DNA from: Celeribacter ethanolicus
GTDB lineage: Bacteria; Pseudomonadota; Alphaproteobacteria; Rhodobacterales; Rhodobacteraceae
Reading direction: 5' to 3'
DNA: 64,000 nucleotides
NCBI RefSeq assembly: GCF_001550095.1
Contig: NZ_LRUC01000018.1
Location: forward strand, 1 to 64,000
The notes beneath the pieces were generated by a model, which made no database searches, was not told the origin of the DNA, and saw only the letters and a program-made list of their open reading frames with translations. Positions 34,047 through 43,961 of the stretch are shown in pieces (the first letter of the stretch is position 1; every line of letters starts with the position of its first letter). The position numbers were made by a program, and so were the translations under genes.

Positions 34047-36680
34047 ATGGCCGTTTACGATATTGAGCTTTACGATTTCGACCCTGCCGGAGTCATCGGC
34101 ACCACGACGGGGTCCACCTTCACCTATTCCGGTGGCGGCCCGACCGGCACGGCCACCATCAGCGACAGCAATGGCGCCCTGACCGACGACAGCGCTCAGG
34201 GCGATCGTGAAACCGCGACCGGCAACATCACCATCGGCAGCACCAGCTCGACAGGGGTGAATGTCGACGCCGAACAGGTCTGGACCGTCACCGACCTGAC
34301 CACGGGTGAAAGCTTTCAGATCGTCCAGCTCGATGTCGAGGGCGGTGGTGCCCAGGGCAAATACACGCTCTCCGAACAGCCTCTGATCGACGGTCACCAG
34401 TATCAGGTCACCGCCTATAGCAGCAATCCGGGGACCGCGAGCGGAAGCAGCACGACACCGAGCTTCACCTATGCCGATTACGTGTCGACTGCGGATCTGG
34501 CCGACGGGATCGTCTCCGGCACCTCCGGCAATGATACGATCGACACAAACTATAGCGACACGGACGGCGATACGATCGACACGGAGAGCTATACCTCCGG
34601 CACGATGCATTGGGACAACCTGGGCAACGGTCAGGATTACATGAACGGCTCCGGCACGCTGTCGGATGCCGGCGTCACCATGACCTTCACCGTCACTGAC
34701 GATGGTGCCGGGGGGCCGGCTTATGACCCGACGGGCACGAGCTACGACGCCAGCGTCTATGTCGACACGGCGAATGGAGAGACCTTCGACTCCGGCAGTT
34801 CGTTCTTCCTCTTTGGCGACAATGACGCCAACAACGACGGTGTCGCCGATCAGGGCAGTGACACCATGACCATGACCATGGATTTCGCCGCCACCGACAG
34901 CACCAGCGGGGTGAGCGACGAGGTCTATAACGTCTCGTTCCGGATCAACGATCTCGATTACGCCGCCGGCGGTTTCGTGGATGTGATCACGATCACAGCC
35001 TATGACGCCGACGGCAACGAAGTCACGGTCACGCTCACCGGTGGCAGCGCCATGACCGTCGACGGCAACACCGTGACCGGTATCACCGCCACGGCCAGCA
35101 CCGATGGCAGCGGCTCGCTTCTCGTGGAGATCCCCGGCCCGGTGTCCAGAATCGTCGTCGATTACGACAACGAAGGCGTGAACACCCAGGGCGTGTGGAT
35201 TTCCGATGTCCAGTTCGATGCCCAGACCACCGATTACGACGATATGGTCGAAGCCGGTGACGGCGACGACATCGTCGCCTCCGGGCTTGGCGACGACGTG
35301 GTTTATGGCGGCACTGGAAATGACACGATTAACGGTGGCACCGGCAATGACACGCTTTATGGCGAAGACGGCAACGACACGCTCGACGGCGGCGAAGGCG
35401 ACGACATGCTGTCGGGCGGCACAGGCGATGACACGCTGATCGGCGGCGAAGGCGCGGACGTCAACTCCGGCGGCTCCGGGATGGACATGATCGACTATTC
35501 CGGCTCGGATGCGGCGGTCTCCGTCAATCTTGCCGATGGCACGGCCTCGGGCGGCTATGCCGAGGGCGACACGCTCTCGGGCGTCGACGGCATCATCGGG
35601 TCGGATTACGACGACACGCTGATCGGTTTCGACGGTCAGGGCACCGGAACGGACGCCTATACCAACGTGTTCTACGGCGGTGCGGGCAACGACACCCTCG
35701 ACGGCGCGGGCGGCGATGACCGGCTCTATGGCGAAGAAGGTGATGACACCATCTATGGCGGTGACGGCGACGACGTCATCGACGGCGGCACCGGCAATGA
35801 CACGCTTTATGGTGGCGCGGGCGCCGACATCATCGACGGCGGTGACGGCGACGATACGATCTACGCGGGTGGCAGCGACACGGTCACCGGTGGCGAGGGC
35901 AACGACACCATCGTCATCGACCCCTCCCAACTCGACGGCAATGCGATCACCATCGTCGGCTCAGAGACCGGCGACGAGACGGGAGATGTGCTCGACCTCT
36001 CGGCTCTGGGCGAAGACCTCTACCATCGCGGCTCCATCGTCTATGACGAAAACGACCCGGAAAGCGGCACGCTGACGCTGACGGATGGCACCGTCATAAC
36101 CTTCTCCAACATCGAAACCATCATCTGTTTCGCCAGGGGCACCCGGATCGCCACGCCCTATGGCGCCCGCCCCGTCGAGGATCTCAGACCCGGCGATCTG
36201 GTGATCACCATGGACAACGGCATCCAGCCGCTGCGCTGGGTCGGCGCGCGCACCGTGCCCGCCATGGGCCGCTTTGCGCCCATCGAGATCACGAAAGGCG
36301 CGCTTGGCAATGAGGCCGATCTCATCGTCTCGCCGCAGCACCGCATGTTGTTGCAGGGCTGGCGTTCCGAAATGCTGTTCGGCGCCTCGGAGGTGTTTTC
36401 CGCCGCCAAGCATCTTGTCAACGGCACCACCATCCGCGCGCGTCCGGGGGGGCTTGTGAGCTATTACCACCTGATGTTCGACCGCCACGAAGTGATCTTT
36501 GCCGAGGGCGCGGCGACCGAAAGCTTCCACGTCTCCGATCACTCGCTGACCGGCGTGGCGGATGCGGCACGGGACGAGCTTTTCGGTCTCTTCCCCGAGC
36601 TGCGCTCCATGCCGACACGCCACGGCGACACCGCCCGCAAATGTCTCAAGGCGCATGAGGCCGAGCTTCTGGTGGCGTGA
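34047..36680 (+). CDS. Secreted RTX-repeat protein with C-terminal Hint domain
   Basis: The product has 877 residues and no Sec signal, as expected for a type I substrate. The N-terminal 400 residues are acidic and Thr/Gly/Asp-rich and contain a beta-sandwich-like region (about 190-390). RTX repeats span about 405-620 in two blocks (GGTGNDTLYGEDGNDTLDGG and GGDGDDVIDGGTGNDTLYGG), interrupted by VNLADGTASGGYAEGDTLSG. The Hint_2 domain begins at Cys694 (CFARGTRIATPYG, VEDLRPGDLVITMDNGIQPLRWVG, LIVSPQHRMLL, FDRHEVIFAEGAATESFH). Hint domains can self-cleave; the catalytic Cys is present. RTX-Hint fusions are common and multi-copy in roseobacters. The nearby T1SS may export it. Confidence 0.88.
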   Translation: MAVYDIELYDFDPAGVIGTTTGSTFTYSGGGPTGTATISDSNGALTDDSAQGDRETATGNITIGSTSSTGVNVDAEQVWTVTDLTTGESFQIVQLDVEGGGAQGKYTLSEQPLIDGHQYQVTAYSSNPGTASGSSTTPSFTYADYVSTADLADGIVSGTSGNDTIDTNYSDTDGDTIDTESYTSGTMHWDNLGNGQDYMNGSGTLSDAGVTMTFTVTDDGAGGPAYDPTGTSYDASVYVDTANGETFDSGSSFFLFGDNDANNDGVADQGSDTMTMTMDFAATDSTSGVSDEVYNVSFRINDLDYAAGGFVDVITITAYDADGNEVTVTLTGGSAMTVDGNTVTGITATASTDGSGSLLVEIPGPVSRIVVDYDNEGVNTQGVWISDVQFDAQTTDYDDMVEAGDGDDIVASGLGDDVVYGGTGNDTINGGTGNDTLYGEDGNDTLDGGEGDDMLSGGTGDDTLIGGEGADVNSGGSGMDMIDYSGSDAAVSVNLADGTASGGYAEGDTLSGVDGIIGSDYDDTLIGFDGQGTGTDAYTNVFYGGAGNDTLDGAGGDDRLYGEEGDDTIYGGDGDDVIDGGTGNDTLYGGAGADIIDGGDGDDTIYAGGSDTVTGGEGNDTIVIDPSQLDGNAITIVGSETGDETGDVLDLSALGEDLYHRGSIVYDENDPESGTLTLTDGTVITFSNIETIICFARGTRIATPYGARPVEDLRPGDLVITMDNGIQPLRWVGARTVPAMGRFAPIEITKGALGNEADLIVSPQHRMLLQGWRSEMLFGASEVFSAAKHLVNGTTIRARPGGLVSYYHLMFDRHEVIFAEGAATESFHVSDHSLTGVADAARDELFGLFPELRSMPTRHGDTARKCLKAHEAELLVA

Positions 36681-36743
36681 TCCGACAGGCATGACCCGGG
36701 GCCGAGGCTTGCATGCTGTGCAATCCCGGCTTGCGTGCATTTA

Positions 36744-36758
36744 ATTTGAATACCAAAT
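36744..36758. promoter_or_regulatory. Candidate MarR operator
   Basis: ATTTG-AATAC-CAAAT is a perfect 5-bp inverted repeat immediately before the MarR gene, the size and AT-rich form expected for autoregulation by MarR proteins. Confidence 0.5.
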
Positions 36759-36765
36759 CATTTTG

Positions 36766-37242
36766 ATGCACATGCAAATCATGGCGCAAGATGACTCCTC
36801 CCCCAAAACCCTGTTCGGCTTTCAGTTCATCCAGCTCTCCCGCCGCTGGCGCAAGGTGATCCATGCCGAGATTGCCCGCGCCGGGCTGACCGACGCCACA
36901 TGGGCGCCGCTCGTGCATCTCGAGGCCGATGGCGACGGTATCAGCCAGACGGAACTGGCCGAACGCGTCGCCCTCGACACTTCGACGCTGGTGCGGCTTC
37001 TGGACATTCTCGCGGAGCGCGGATTGATCGAGCGGCGGGTGAACCCGCAGGACCGGCGAGCACGGCTGATCGTCCTGACGCCGCAGGGCCGCACGGAAGT
37101 GCAGCGCATCAAGCGGCACCTGAGCGCGGTCGAGGCCGAACTCCTCACCGGCTTGAGCGAGGCGGATGTGACCGCCCTGCTCGCCGGGTTCGCGAAAATC
37201 TCGGCCCGTGTCGAGGCCACTCTGGAGCAGAAATCCTCATGA
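36766..37242 (+). CDS. MarR-family transcriptional regulator
   Basis: The product has 158 residues. The winged HTH spans about 45-110: GISQTELAERVALDTSTLVRLLDILAERGLIER, with the wing RRVNPQDRRARLIVLTPQG. It is flanked by dimerisation helices. Several in-frame ATGs (36766, 36772, 36781) are possible. It overlaps the FUSC transporter by 4 bp, which suggests ligand-responsive control of that exporter through the inverted repeat at 36744. Confidence 0.88.
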   Translation: MHMQIMAQDDSSPKTLFGFQFIQLSRRWRKVIHAEIARAGLTDATWAPLVHLEADGDGISQTELAERVALDTSTLVRLLDILAERGLIERRVNPQDRRARLIVLTPQGRTEVQRIKRHLSAVEAELLTGLSEADVTALLAGFAKISARVEATLEQKSS

Positions 37243-39110
37243 ATGCCTGGTTGACCGCCCGCGGTTTCGACACTGTTCGGATGGGCTTTGCCTTCCGCAC
37301 CGCGCTTGCCGCCTGTGCCGCCTTCGTCCTCGCATGGCTGATCGGGCTCGAACACCCGCAATGGTCTGCGATGACGGTCTGGGCCGCCTCGCAACCCACC
37401 CGTGGCCAGCTTTGGGAGAAAAGCCTGTTCCGCCTTCTGGGCTCCGTGAGCGGCACAATCGTCGGCGTGCTTCTGGTGCTGGCGATGCAGATCCACCCGG
37501 CGCTTCTGGTCGTGGGGTTGGCGCTCTGGGTCAGCGCCTGTACCTGGATCGGCAATCTTCAACGCGGCTTCGTGGCCTATGGCACGGTGCTGGCCGGCTA
37601 CACGGCGGCGATGGTGTCGCTCTTGGATGCCGCCCACCCGGATCAGGTGCTGCACCTCGGCGTCGACCGGCTTGCCACCGTGCTCACCGGGGTGGTCGTC
37701 GCCACGCTGGTCGGGTCTCTGTTCGCTCCCGCCGCCGCCACTGGAGAATTGCGCGAGCGGGTGCGCCGACTGCTGTCCGATATGCTCGACAAGGCCGCCA
37801 GCGCCACACCGACCGAGAGCGACAAACGCGCTCTTCTGAACGAGCTGGCCACCGTCGAGGACGGGCTCGACCCGCATGCCGCCGGGTCCATCCGTTCGCG
37901 CCAGACCATTCGCGCCACCCGCGCATTGCTGATCGCCGCCACGCCGCTTCTGCTCTGGAAACACGGCCCCGCGCAGGCTCCCGCCTTCCGCGCAGGCCTC
38001 GCAGGGGCCTCCAAGGCACTGGCCGATCAGGACATTTCCGCCGCCCGTGCCGCCCTCACGCAGGCCGCCGCGACCGAGGACCTCTCCCCCCGCCTCTCCG
38101 AGACACTCACCGCCGTCGAAACCGCGCTTGGCGACTGGCATGCGCAATCGCACAAACGCCGCAGCCTGAGCGAGATCGCCCCGCCCGTGGTGCTTCATCG
38201 CGACTGGGTCGGCGCACGCGAGGCCGGCTTGAGGGCACTCGGCGCCATCGCCCTGTTCGGCGGCCTCTGGCTGTTCACCGGCTGGAGCGTCGGCCCGTTC
38301 ATGTTGCTCGGGCTGTCGGTGATGATCTCGCTGTTCTCGACCTTCGAAAACCCGGCGCAGATGATGAAATGGGTGTTCTACGGCCAGCTCGCCGGGGTCA
38401 TCGGTGCGCTGGCTCTGCGCTGGCTGGTCTGGCCGCTGGCTCAGAGCGAGGCGCAGATGATCCTCCTCGCCCTGCCCTTCATCCTGATCGGCCCGGTCTT
38501 TGTCGGCCACCGCCGCACCGTGGCGATGAGTTTCGATTACAACATGGTGCTGATGCTGATGTCACAGCCGCATTGGCCGCTCACCGGCAGCTTTGGCGGC
38601 TCTTTCGCCGCGGGGCTGGCCGTGGTTGCCGCCCCGATTGCCGCGATGGTCGCCTATCTTACCGTCTATCCCGCCAATCTCAAACGTCGCACCGACACGG
38701 TGATGCGGGCGATGATCCATGATCTGCGCGATCTGGCCGCCGATCCGAAAGCGCTCAGGGCGCGATCGCATTGGCAGGCCCGGCTGTATCACCGCACCCT
38801 GCGTCTGGTGCGCCTCTCGGAACGGTCCAACCGCGCGCATCTGGCGGCGCTGGACGCGGGGTTGGCGGTGTTGAACCTTGGCCATGCGGCAATGTGGTGT
38901 CACCGGATCACCGCCGACCCGGCCCAAAGCGCGGAAGATCGCGCCGCCGCGCGCGAGGCGCTCAAGGAACTGGCCAGAATGGGGCCGGCCCCGCAACAGG
39001 CCCTCACCGCACTCACACGGCTGAGCCAGCGCCCGGGACCCGAAGCGGCGCTGTTTCGCGAGGCGCTCGAAGGGCTGGACACGCTGAAACCGGCCCTCAC
39101 CAACGCCTGA
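37239..39110 (+). CDS. FUSC-family efflux protein (AaeB/fusaric-acid-resistance type)
   Basis: The 623-residue inner-membrane protein has two blocks of transmembrane helices (about 15-165 and 325-490), each followed by a cytoplasmic helical domain, the two-fold layout of FUSC/AaeB proteins. The start overlaps the MarR stop (ATGA). Predicted to expel aromatic carboxylates or similar toxic acids; no adaptor or outer-membrane partner gene is adjacent. Confidence 0.85.
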   Translation: MNAWLTARGFDTVRMGFAFRTALAACAAFVLAWLIGLEHPQWSAMTVWAASQPTRGQLWEKSLFRLLGSVSGTIVGVLLVLAMQIHPALLVVGLALWVSACTWIGNLQRGFVAYGTVLAGYTAAMVSLLDAAHPDQVLHLGVDRLATVLTGVVVATLVGSLFAPAAATGELRERVRRLLSDMLDKAASATPTESDKRALLNELATVEDGLDPHAAGSIRSRQTIRATRALLIAATPLLLWKHGPAQAPAFRAGLAGASKALADQDISAARAALTQAAATEDLSPRLSETLTAVETALGDWHAQSHKRRSLSEIAPPVVLHRDWVGAREAGLRALGAIALFGGLWLFTGWSVGPFMLLGLSVMISLFSTFENPAQMMKWVFYGQLAGVIGALALRWLVWPLAQSEAQMILLALPFILIGPVFVGHRRTVAMSFDYNMVLMLMSQPHWPLTGSFGGSFAAGLAVVAAPIAAMVAYLTVYPANLKRRTDTVMRAMIHDLRDLAADPKALRARSHWQARLYHRTLRLVRLSERSNRAHLAALDAGLAVLNLGHAAMWCHRITADPAQSAEDRAAAREALKELARMGPAPQQALTALTRLSQRPGPEAALFREALEGLDTLKPALTNA

Positions 39111-39120
39111 TGGCGCGGCC

Positions 39121-39510
39121 TCAGACGGCGTCCACCGGGCGCGGTTTGCCTTCCGCATCGACCGCCACCATGGTGAAGCGGGCCTGGGTGACATGCTCGC
39201 GCTGCGCGGTATAGGCCCGGCGTGCCCAGACCTCGATGCGGATCACCATGGAACTGCGCCCGACCTGATCGACGGCGGTGTAGACGCAAAGCGTATCGCC
39301 CACTTTCACCGGTTGCTTGAAGACGATTTCATTCGCGGCAATGGTCACCGTGCGCCCGTTGCAGCGCTCATTGGCGCGGATCGCGGCGGCAAGGTCCATC
39401 TGGCTCATCACCCAGCCCCCGAAGATGTCCCCGGCGGCATTGGTATCGGCTGGCATGGCAAGGGTACGAAGCGTGAGCTCCATGCCGTCGGGTGTATGTG
39501 CATCTGACAT
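39121..39510 (-). CDS. Acyl-CoA thioesterase (YciA-like hotdog fold)
   Basis: The product has 129 residues from ATG 39510. Motifs are TLAMPADTNAAGDIFGGWVMSQMDLAAAI with the catalytic Asp, and the strand pair NEIVFKQPVKVGDTLCVY. The length is typical of YciA, which hydrolyses diverse acyl-CoAs. Convergent with the FUSC gene, 10 bases apart. Confidence 0.9.
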   Translation of the reverse strand: MSDAHTPDGMELTLRTLAMPADTNAAGDIFGGWVMSQMDLAAAIRANERCNGRTVTIAANEIVFKQPVKVGDTLCVYTAVDQVGRSSMVIRIEVWARRAYTAQREHVTQARFTMVAVDAEGKPRPVDAV

Positions 39511-39902
39511 GATCTGGGCTTCCATTCTCTGACTGCTCCCCCTGTCTTCCAGATGGCACAGCAAACAGACGACCTCAACCCCTTGATCCGGAAAGCAAAG
39601 CCGCTTTCACCACATCGCATGGCAAGCTGGCCAGCCACGATGCGCTAACCCGGATGCAGCGCAACAGAACCTTGCGTCTGCCGGAAAACATGCCGCCTCT
39701 GATGGCCCGGAAGCGATCTGGATCACCAATCCCGATCCGCTTGGGACGTCCATCCGAGCGCGGTCCGCCCGCTGACATCGCCCCCAAACCGGACAAGCCG
39801 CACACCCGGCCTTGCGCCGAATGGCGGCATCGTCGCAGCGCGCGAGCTTCCCGGGCATGACCAAAGCCAGAGCACGCCGAGACATCCGCTTTGCGGATTG
39901 GG
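39511..39902. other. 392-base gap without a recognisable gene
   Basis: Short open frames on both strands here lack start signals and protein-like composition. At the right edge a hairpin, TGGGTCATTC/GAATGACCCA (39899-39908 and 39928-39937), covers the pepP stop and may attenuate its transcript. Confidence 0.5.
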
Positions 39903-41720
39903 TCATTCATTGCGCGGAAGCCCCCGCGAATGACCCACCCTGGCAGAAGGCTCGGTCTGAGCCAGCATCCAATCCCGCGCGATCCCTGACAGCAAGGGGG
40001 CGAGGCGCATGCGCACCTGCGCGTGATACTGATCGAGCCAGCCGCGCTCCCGATCCGTCAGGAGCGCCATATCGAACAGCCCGAGCGGGATCGGCGCCAT
40101 GGTCAATGGCGCAAAGCGACAGAACCCCGGCACCTCCGGGTCGGCGATCACTTCGACCTGATTTTCGATCCTGAGACCGAACTGCCCCTCGAGGTAATAC
40201 CCCGGCTCGATCGTCATGATATGACCGGGCAAGAGCGGATAGGGATTGGCACGTTTGCCGAAGCGGTGCGGATGTTCGTGCACCAGAAGATTGTGCCCCA
40301 CGCCATGGCCGGTGCCGTGGTCGTAATCCAAGCCCATCTGCCACAAAGGCGCGCGCGCCAGAGCATCGAGATGATGTGGAAAGCTGCCTTCCGGGAACCG
40401 TGCAGAGGACAGGGCGATGAAGCCTTTGAGCACCGCCGTCGCGATCCGCCGGACATCCTCGGACACGGGACCGAAGGCCAAGGTCCGGGTGGCGTCCGTG
40501 GTGCCGTTGACGTACTGCCCGCCGCTGTCGAGCAAATAGAGCGCCTCGGGGGTGATCGGCACATTCTCCGCCCGTTTCGGCGCATAATGGCACATGGCGG
40601 CATTCGTCCCGGCGGCGGAGATCGAGTTGAAACTGGCCTCCAGAAACCCGTCCTGTTGCTGACGCAGCCGAAGGATTTCATCCGCCGCTTCGCATTCCGT
40701 CACCGGATTTCCCGTGGCGAACCGCGCAGGCACAGTCTCGGCCAACCACGCCATGAACCCGGTCCAGGCGACCCCGTCTTTGACATGCGCCGCGCGATAG
40801 CCCGCAAGCTCCACCGCATTCTTCGCGGCCTTCAGAACCGTGATCGGATCGTCGCCCCGCACCGGCGTGCCCCCGGCCTTGAGAATCGCCGCTTCGACCG
40901 CCTGCGGCGCGAAATTGGGATCGAGCCCGATCGCATTGCCTTCGGCGATCTGCGCGAGACGGTCAAGAAACCGCTCGGGTGGCGTGATCTCGACATCCGG
41001 GTCGGGGGCGATCTGACCGGCTGTCAGTTTGTCTTTGAAAATGGCCCAGATCATCGGACCATCGACCGGCAGGATCGCGACGGACAGCGGCACCGGATGC
41101 ATCGGAACATCGCGCCCCCGTGTGTTGGTCAGCCAGGCGATGTCATCGGGACGCGTCACGACCCAGGCCGCAAGGCCCTGTTCGCGCAAATGCTCCCGCA
41201 CACGCGCGCGTTTTTCAGCGCCGCTTTCCCCGGCGACCTCATCCGGCATCCGCCGCAGCGCCCCCATCGGCGCGGCGGGGCGGTCCGACCAGATCGAGGC
41301 GAAGGGGGCGACGCTCAACGCAACGAGATCATGCCCGACAGGCGCAATCGCCGCCGTCATCTCCTCAATCTGCGACACGGTCCAGAGCATCGGATCGTAA
41401 CCGACCCGCAGCGGCTCTGAGAAGCTTCGCAAAGCGGCCTCGGGGGGCGCATCGTGCAAATGCGCGATCTGCCAAAGCGTGGGATCGACCTGCCGCGTGG
41501 CCTGCACCTGATAGCGGCCATCGACGAAGAGGATCGCCCGATCCGCTGTGATCAAGGCCCGCCCCAGAGAGCCGGAAAACCCGCTGAGCCACGCCAGACA
41601 ACGGTCGCGCTCCGGGCAATCCTCGCTTTGATGCGCATCGGCGGAGGTAACGAGATAGGCGGAAAGGCCATGATCGGCCATCCAGCCGCGCAGAGTGGCG
41701 AGTTTGTCGGCGGGTGTCAT
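39903..41720 (-). CDS. pepP: Xaa-Pro aminopeptidase (M24B, AMPP family)
   Basis: The product has 605 residues, the long three-domain form. Two creatinase-like N-terminal domains precede the pita-bread catalytic domain. Metal ligands are visible in LLDSGGQYVNGTTDATRT (two Asp), GTGHGVGHNLLVHEHP (His), TIEPGYY (Glu) and GLRIENQVEV (Glu). It removes N-terminal residues preceding proline. Its start overlaps the upstream proline iminopeptidase stop by 4 bp, so transport and two proline-specific peptidases share one transcript. Confidence 0.93.
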   Translation of the reverse strand: MTPADKLATLRGWMADHGLSAYLVTSADAHQSEDCPERDRCLAWLSGFSGSLGRALITADRAILFVDGRYQVQATRQVDPTLWQIAHLHDAPPEAALRSFSEPLRVGYDPMLWTVSQIEEMTAAIAPVGHDLVALSVAPFASIWSDRPAAPMGALRRMPDEVAGESGAEKRARVREHLREQGLAAWVVTRPDDIAWLTNTRGRDVPMHPVPLSVAILPVDGPMIWAIFKDKLTAGQIAPDPDVEITPPERFLDRLAQIAEGNAIGLDPNFAPQAVEAAILKAGGTPVRGDDPITVLKAAKNAVELAGYRAAHVKDGVAWTGFMAWLAETVPARFATGNPVTECEAADEILRLRQQQDGFLEASFNSISAAGTNAAMCHYAPKRAENVPITPEALYLLDSGGQYVNGTTDATRTLAFGPVSEDVRRIATAVLKGFIALSSARFPEGSFPHHLDALARAPLWQMGLDYDHGTGHGVGHNLLVHEHPHRFGKRANPYPLLPGHIMTIEPGYYLEGQFGLRIENQVEVIADPEVPGFCRFAPLTMAPIPLGLFDMALLTDRERGWLDQYHAQVRMRLAPLLSGIARDWMLAQTEPSARVGHSRGLPRNE

Positions 41721-43000
41721 TGCTGGCCCCTTTGCACCATGTCGAACAGGCGTTGAAGCACGCGCGGATCGCGGCGCAACCCGTCATGTTCGTATTCATT
41801 CGTGACCCAGGCGCGCAGATTGCCAACCCGACCCGCCGTGTCCAGCGACAGCCCGGCATCGACATACATATCGTCGTAGTAGACGACCGCCGCCACCGGC
41901 ACCTGATTGTCCCGCAGCCGCGCCAGATCGTAGAACGGCGCATCGAACCGGCGCCGGGCCAGCGCATCCGTGGCCGCAGCGAACGGGCGCAGGCAACGGA
42001 TGTCCTCAAACATCCAGGGGAACATCATTTCGCCGGTGAACATCAGCGGGGTCTGGTCGGTGGCGAACTCCGGATGCACCTCCCGCGCCCTCTGCGCCGC
42101 CCAGTCGGAGACATTGCCGCTTTGGGCATAGATCGTCTCCTGCAAGGCGGCGAAAAGCGGATTGGTGGCAAAGCCCGTGCGGGTCATGACCTCGAACAGA
42201 AACGTGTCGCTGAGGACACCGTCCGCAGTGAACGCCTCGTCCAGCAGCCAATGCAGGTTTTCGAAACAGGGCGCCATGCCGAAATCCATACCAAGCGTCT
42301 GGAACCGCTCCACGCTCAGCCTGTCGCCATCGGGCAGCCGGACATCCTCTTGCGTCAGAAGATCGGCAATGCGGGCAACGGTTTCGACATCCTGCGGATA
42401 GCGGGCGTAGAAGGTCTCCGTCTTGGCCTTCACGCGCGGGAATGTGCGGGCATAGACATCGTCGGCGCTGGCCGTGAGACCGGGCAAGCCGCCGGTCACG
42501 TAACAGGCTTCAAGCGCCTCGGGCGCGAAGGACAGGTAGCTGAGCGTCAGAAACCCGCCGTAGCTCTGCCCCAAAGTGGACCATTTACGCCCGCCATAAA
42601 GGGTTTTGCGCAGGTGTTCGGCATCGCGAATGATGCTGTCGGCACGAAAACAGGCGAGGAAATCCGCGCCTTTTTCCGCCGTCGCAAACGCCGCCATATG
42701 ACGTCCCTCGACCGGCGAGGAGCGGCCCGTGCCACGCTGATCCATCAGGATCACCCGAAACTGTTTGAGCGCCACGTCGAGCCAGGGCGGCGTGCCGTCC
42801 TGAGGCCGGTTGGACTTGCCGCCGGGGCCGCCTTGCAGGAACAGAAGACAGGGCAGGTCGTCATGCTTGCGCATCGGATCGACCACCTCGCGGGCGAACA
42901 AGGTGATGGTCTCGCCCTCCGGCTTCGACCAATCGAGCGGCACGGCAAGGCTGTGATCCGTGAGGACCAGACCGGGGATGGAATAAGACAAAGACGACAT
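41717..43000 (-). CDS. pip: Proline iminopeptidase-like alpha/beta hydrolase (S33)
   Basis: The product has 427 residues from ATG 42998-43000. The oxyanion loop LFLQGGPGGKSNRP and MDQRGTGRSSP precede the nucleophile elbow LGQSYGGFL. The cap region is alpha-helical, and late VVYYDDMYVD and NEYEHDGLRRDP supply the acid and His. These are S33 prolyl aminopeptidase features, in the longer form found in actinobacteria and proteobacteria. Predicted to release N-terminal Pro/Hyp from imported peptides. It lies 7 bases after the permease gene. Confidence 0.85.
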   Translation of the reverse strand: MSSLSYSIPGLVLTDHSLAVPLDWSKPEGETITLFAREVVDPMRKHDDLPCLLFLQGGPGGKSNRPQDGTPPWLDVALKQFRVILMDQRGTGRSSPVEGRHMAAFATAEKGADFLACFRADSIIRDAEHLRKTLYGGRKWSTLGQSYGGFLTLSYLSFAPEALEACYVTGGLPGLTASADDVYARTFPRVKAKTETFYARYPQDVETVARIADLLTQEDVRLPDGDRLSVERFQTLGMDFGMAPCFENLHWLLDEAFTADGVLSDTFLFEVMTRTGFATNPLFAALQETIYAQSGNVSDWAAQRAREVHPEFATDQTPLMFTGEMMFPWMFEDIRCLRPFAAATDALARRRFDAPFYDLARLRDNQVPVAAVVYYDDMYVDAGLSLDTAGRVGNLRAWVTNEYEHDGLRRDPRVLQRLFDMVQRGQQ

Positions 43001-43007
43001 GGAACCC

Positions 43008-43961
43008 TCAGCGTGTGCGTGGATCGAGTGCCGCATAGAGCAGATCGACCAGAATGTTGGAGATAACGATGAACAGCCCGCCCAAAAGGACGACGCCGAT
43101 GATGATCGGTCGGTCCTGATTGCGCACCGCCTGGACAGCCATGGAACCGACACCTTGCAGCCCGTAGACCTGCTCGATGACGATCACGCCCCCCAGCATG
43201 ACGGCAATATCGGCGCCCAATTGCGTGACCAGAGCGGTCAGGGTCGCGCGCATGCCGTGTTTGTAGACCACACAACGCTCGCTCAGCCCCTTGGCGCGGG
43301 CGGTGCGGATGTAATCCTCGCCCAGCACGGACAAAAGCTGGCCACGGGTCAACCGGGCATAGATCGCCGCCGTCACCAGAGCCAGCGTCAGCCACGGCAG
43401 GGTCAGATGCCACGCCCATTTCAGCGGATCGTCGAGCAAAGGCGCATAGCCGCCGGGCGGGAACAGCACGAAGCCATTTTTGCGCGGCAGGAAATACAGC
43501 GTGTAAAGCGCCAGCATACCCAAAACGAAGGTCGGGAAACTCAGCCCGATCAGGATGAACACCTGCCCCAAACGGTCGCGCAGCCCGCCGGCAAACCGCG
43601 CCGACATGATGCCGATGGGAATGCCGATGGCAAGCCAGACCACGACACCGCCCAAGACCAGGGACACGGTCACAGGAATACGTCGCACGATCAGATCCAC
43701 GACAGGCTGTTGATTGCGATAGGAAAACCCCAGATCGCCCCGCAGCGCATCGCCCAGAAACGACGCGTATTGCACCAGAATGGGGCGGTCGAGTCCGAGG
43801 TTTTCGCGGATTTGCGCAAGCTGCTGCGCGGTGGCCTTTTCGCCCGCGATCATCCGCGCGGGATCACCCGGCGCGACATAGAACAGCAGGAAGACGAAGG
43901 CGCTGAGCGTGAAGAGCACCAGAACGCCAAAAGACAGACGACGGGTCAGAAAGGCGATCAT
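43008..43961 (-). CDS. Peptide ABC transporter permease (DppB type)
   Basis: The product has 317 residues and six transmembrane helices, starting LTRRLSFGVLVLFTLSAFVFLLFY. The DppB signature RENLGLDRPILVQYASFLGDALRGDLGFSYR is present, as is the EAA-like loop (YIRTARAKGLSERCVVYKHGMR). It is cotranscribed with its partner permease (4-bp overlap). Confidence 0.93.
   Translation of the reverse strand: MIAFLTRRLSFGVLVLFTLSAFVFLLFYVAPGDPARMIAGEKATAQQLAQIRENLGLDRPILVQYASFLGDALRGDLGFSYRNQQPVVDLIVRRIPVTVSLVLGGVVVWLAIGIPIGIMSARFAGGLRDRLGQVFILIGLSFPTFVLGMLALYTLYFLPRKNGFVLFPPGGYAPLLDDPLKWAWHLTLPWLTLALVTAAIYARLTRGQLLSVLGEDYIRTARAKGLSERCVVYKHGMRATLTALVTQLGADIAVMLGGVIVIEQVYGLQGVGSMAVQAVRNQDRPIIIGVVLLGGLFIVISNILVDLLYAALDPRTR

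Noticed and set aside
34029-35930. A 633-codon leftward frame opposite the RTX-Hint gene
   Set aside because: Its Val/Ala/Ile/Asp-rich composition is produced by complementing GGxGxD repeats; the rightward frame has clear RTX and Hint domains.
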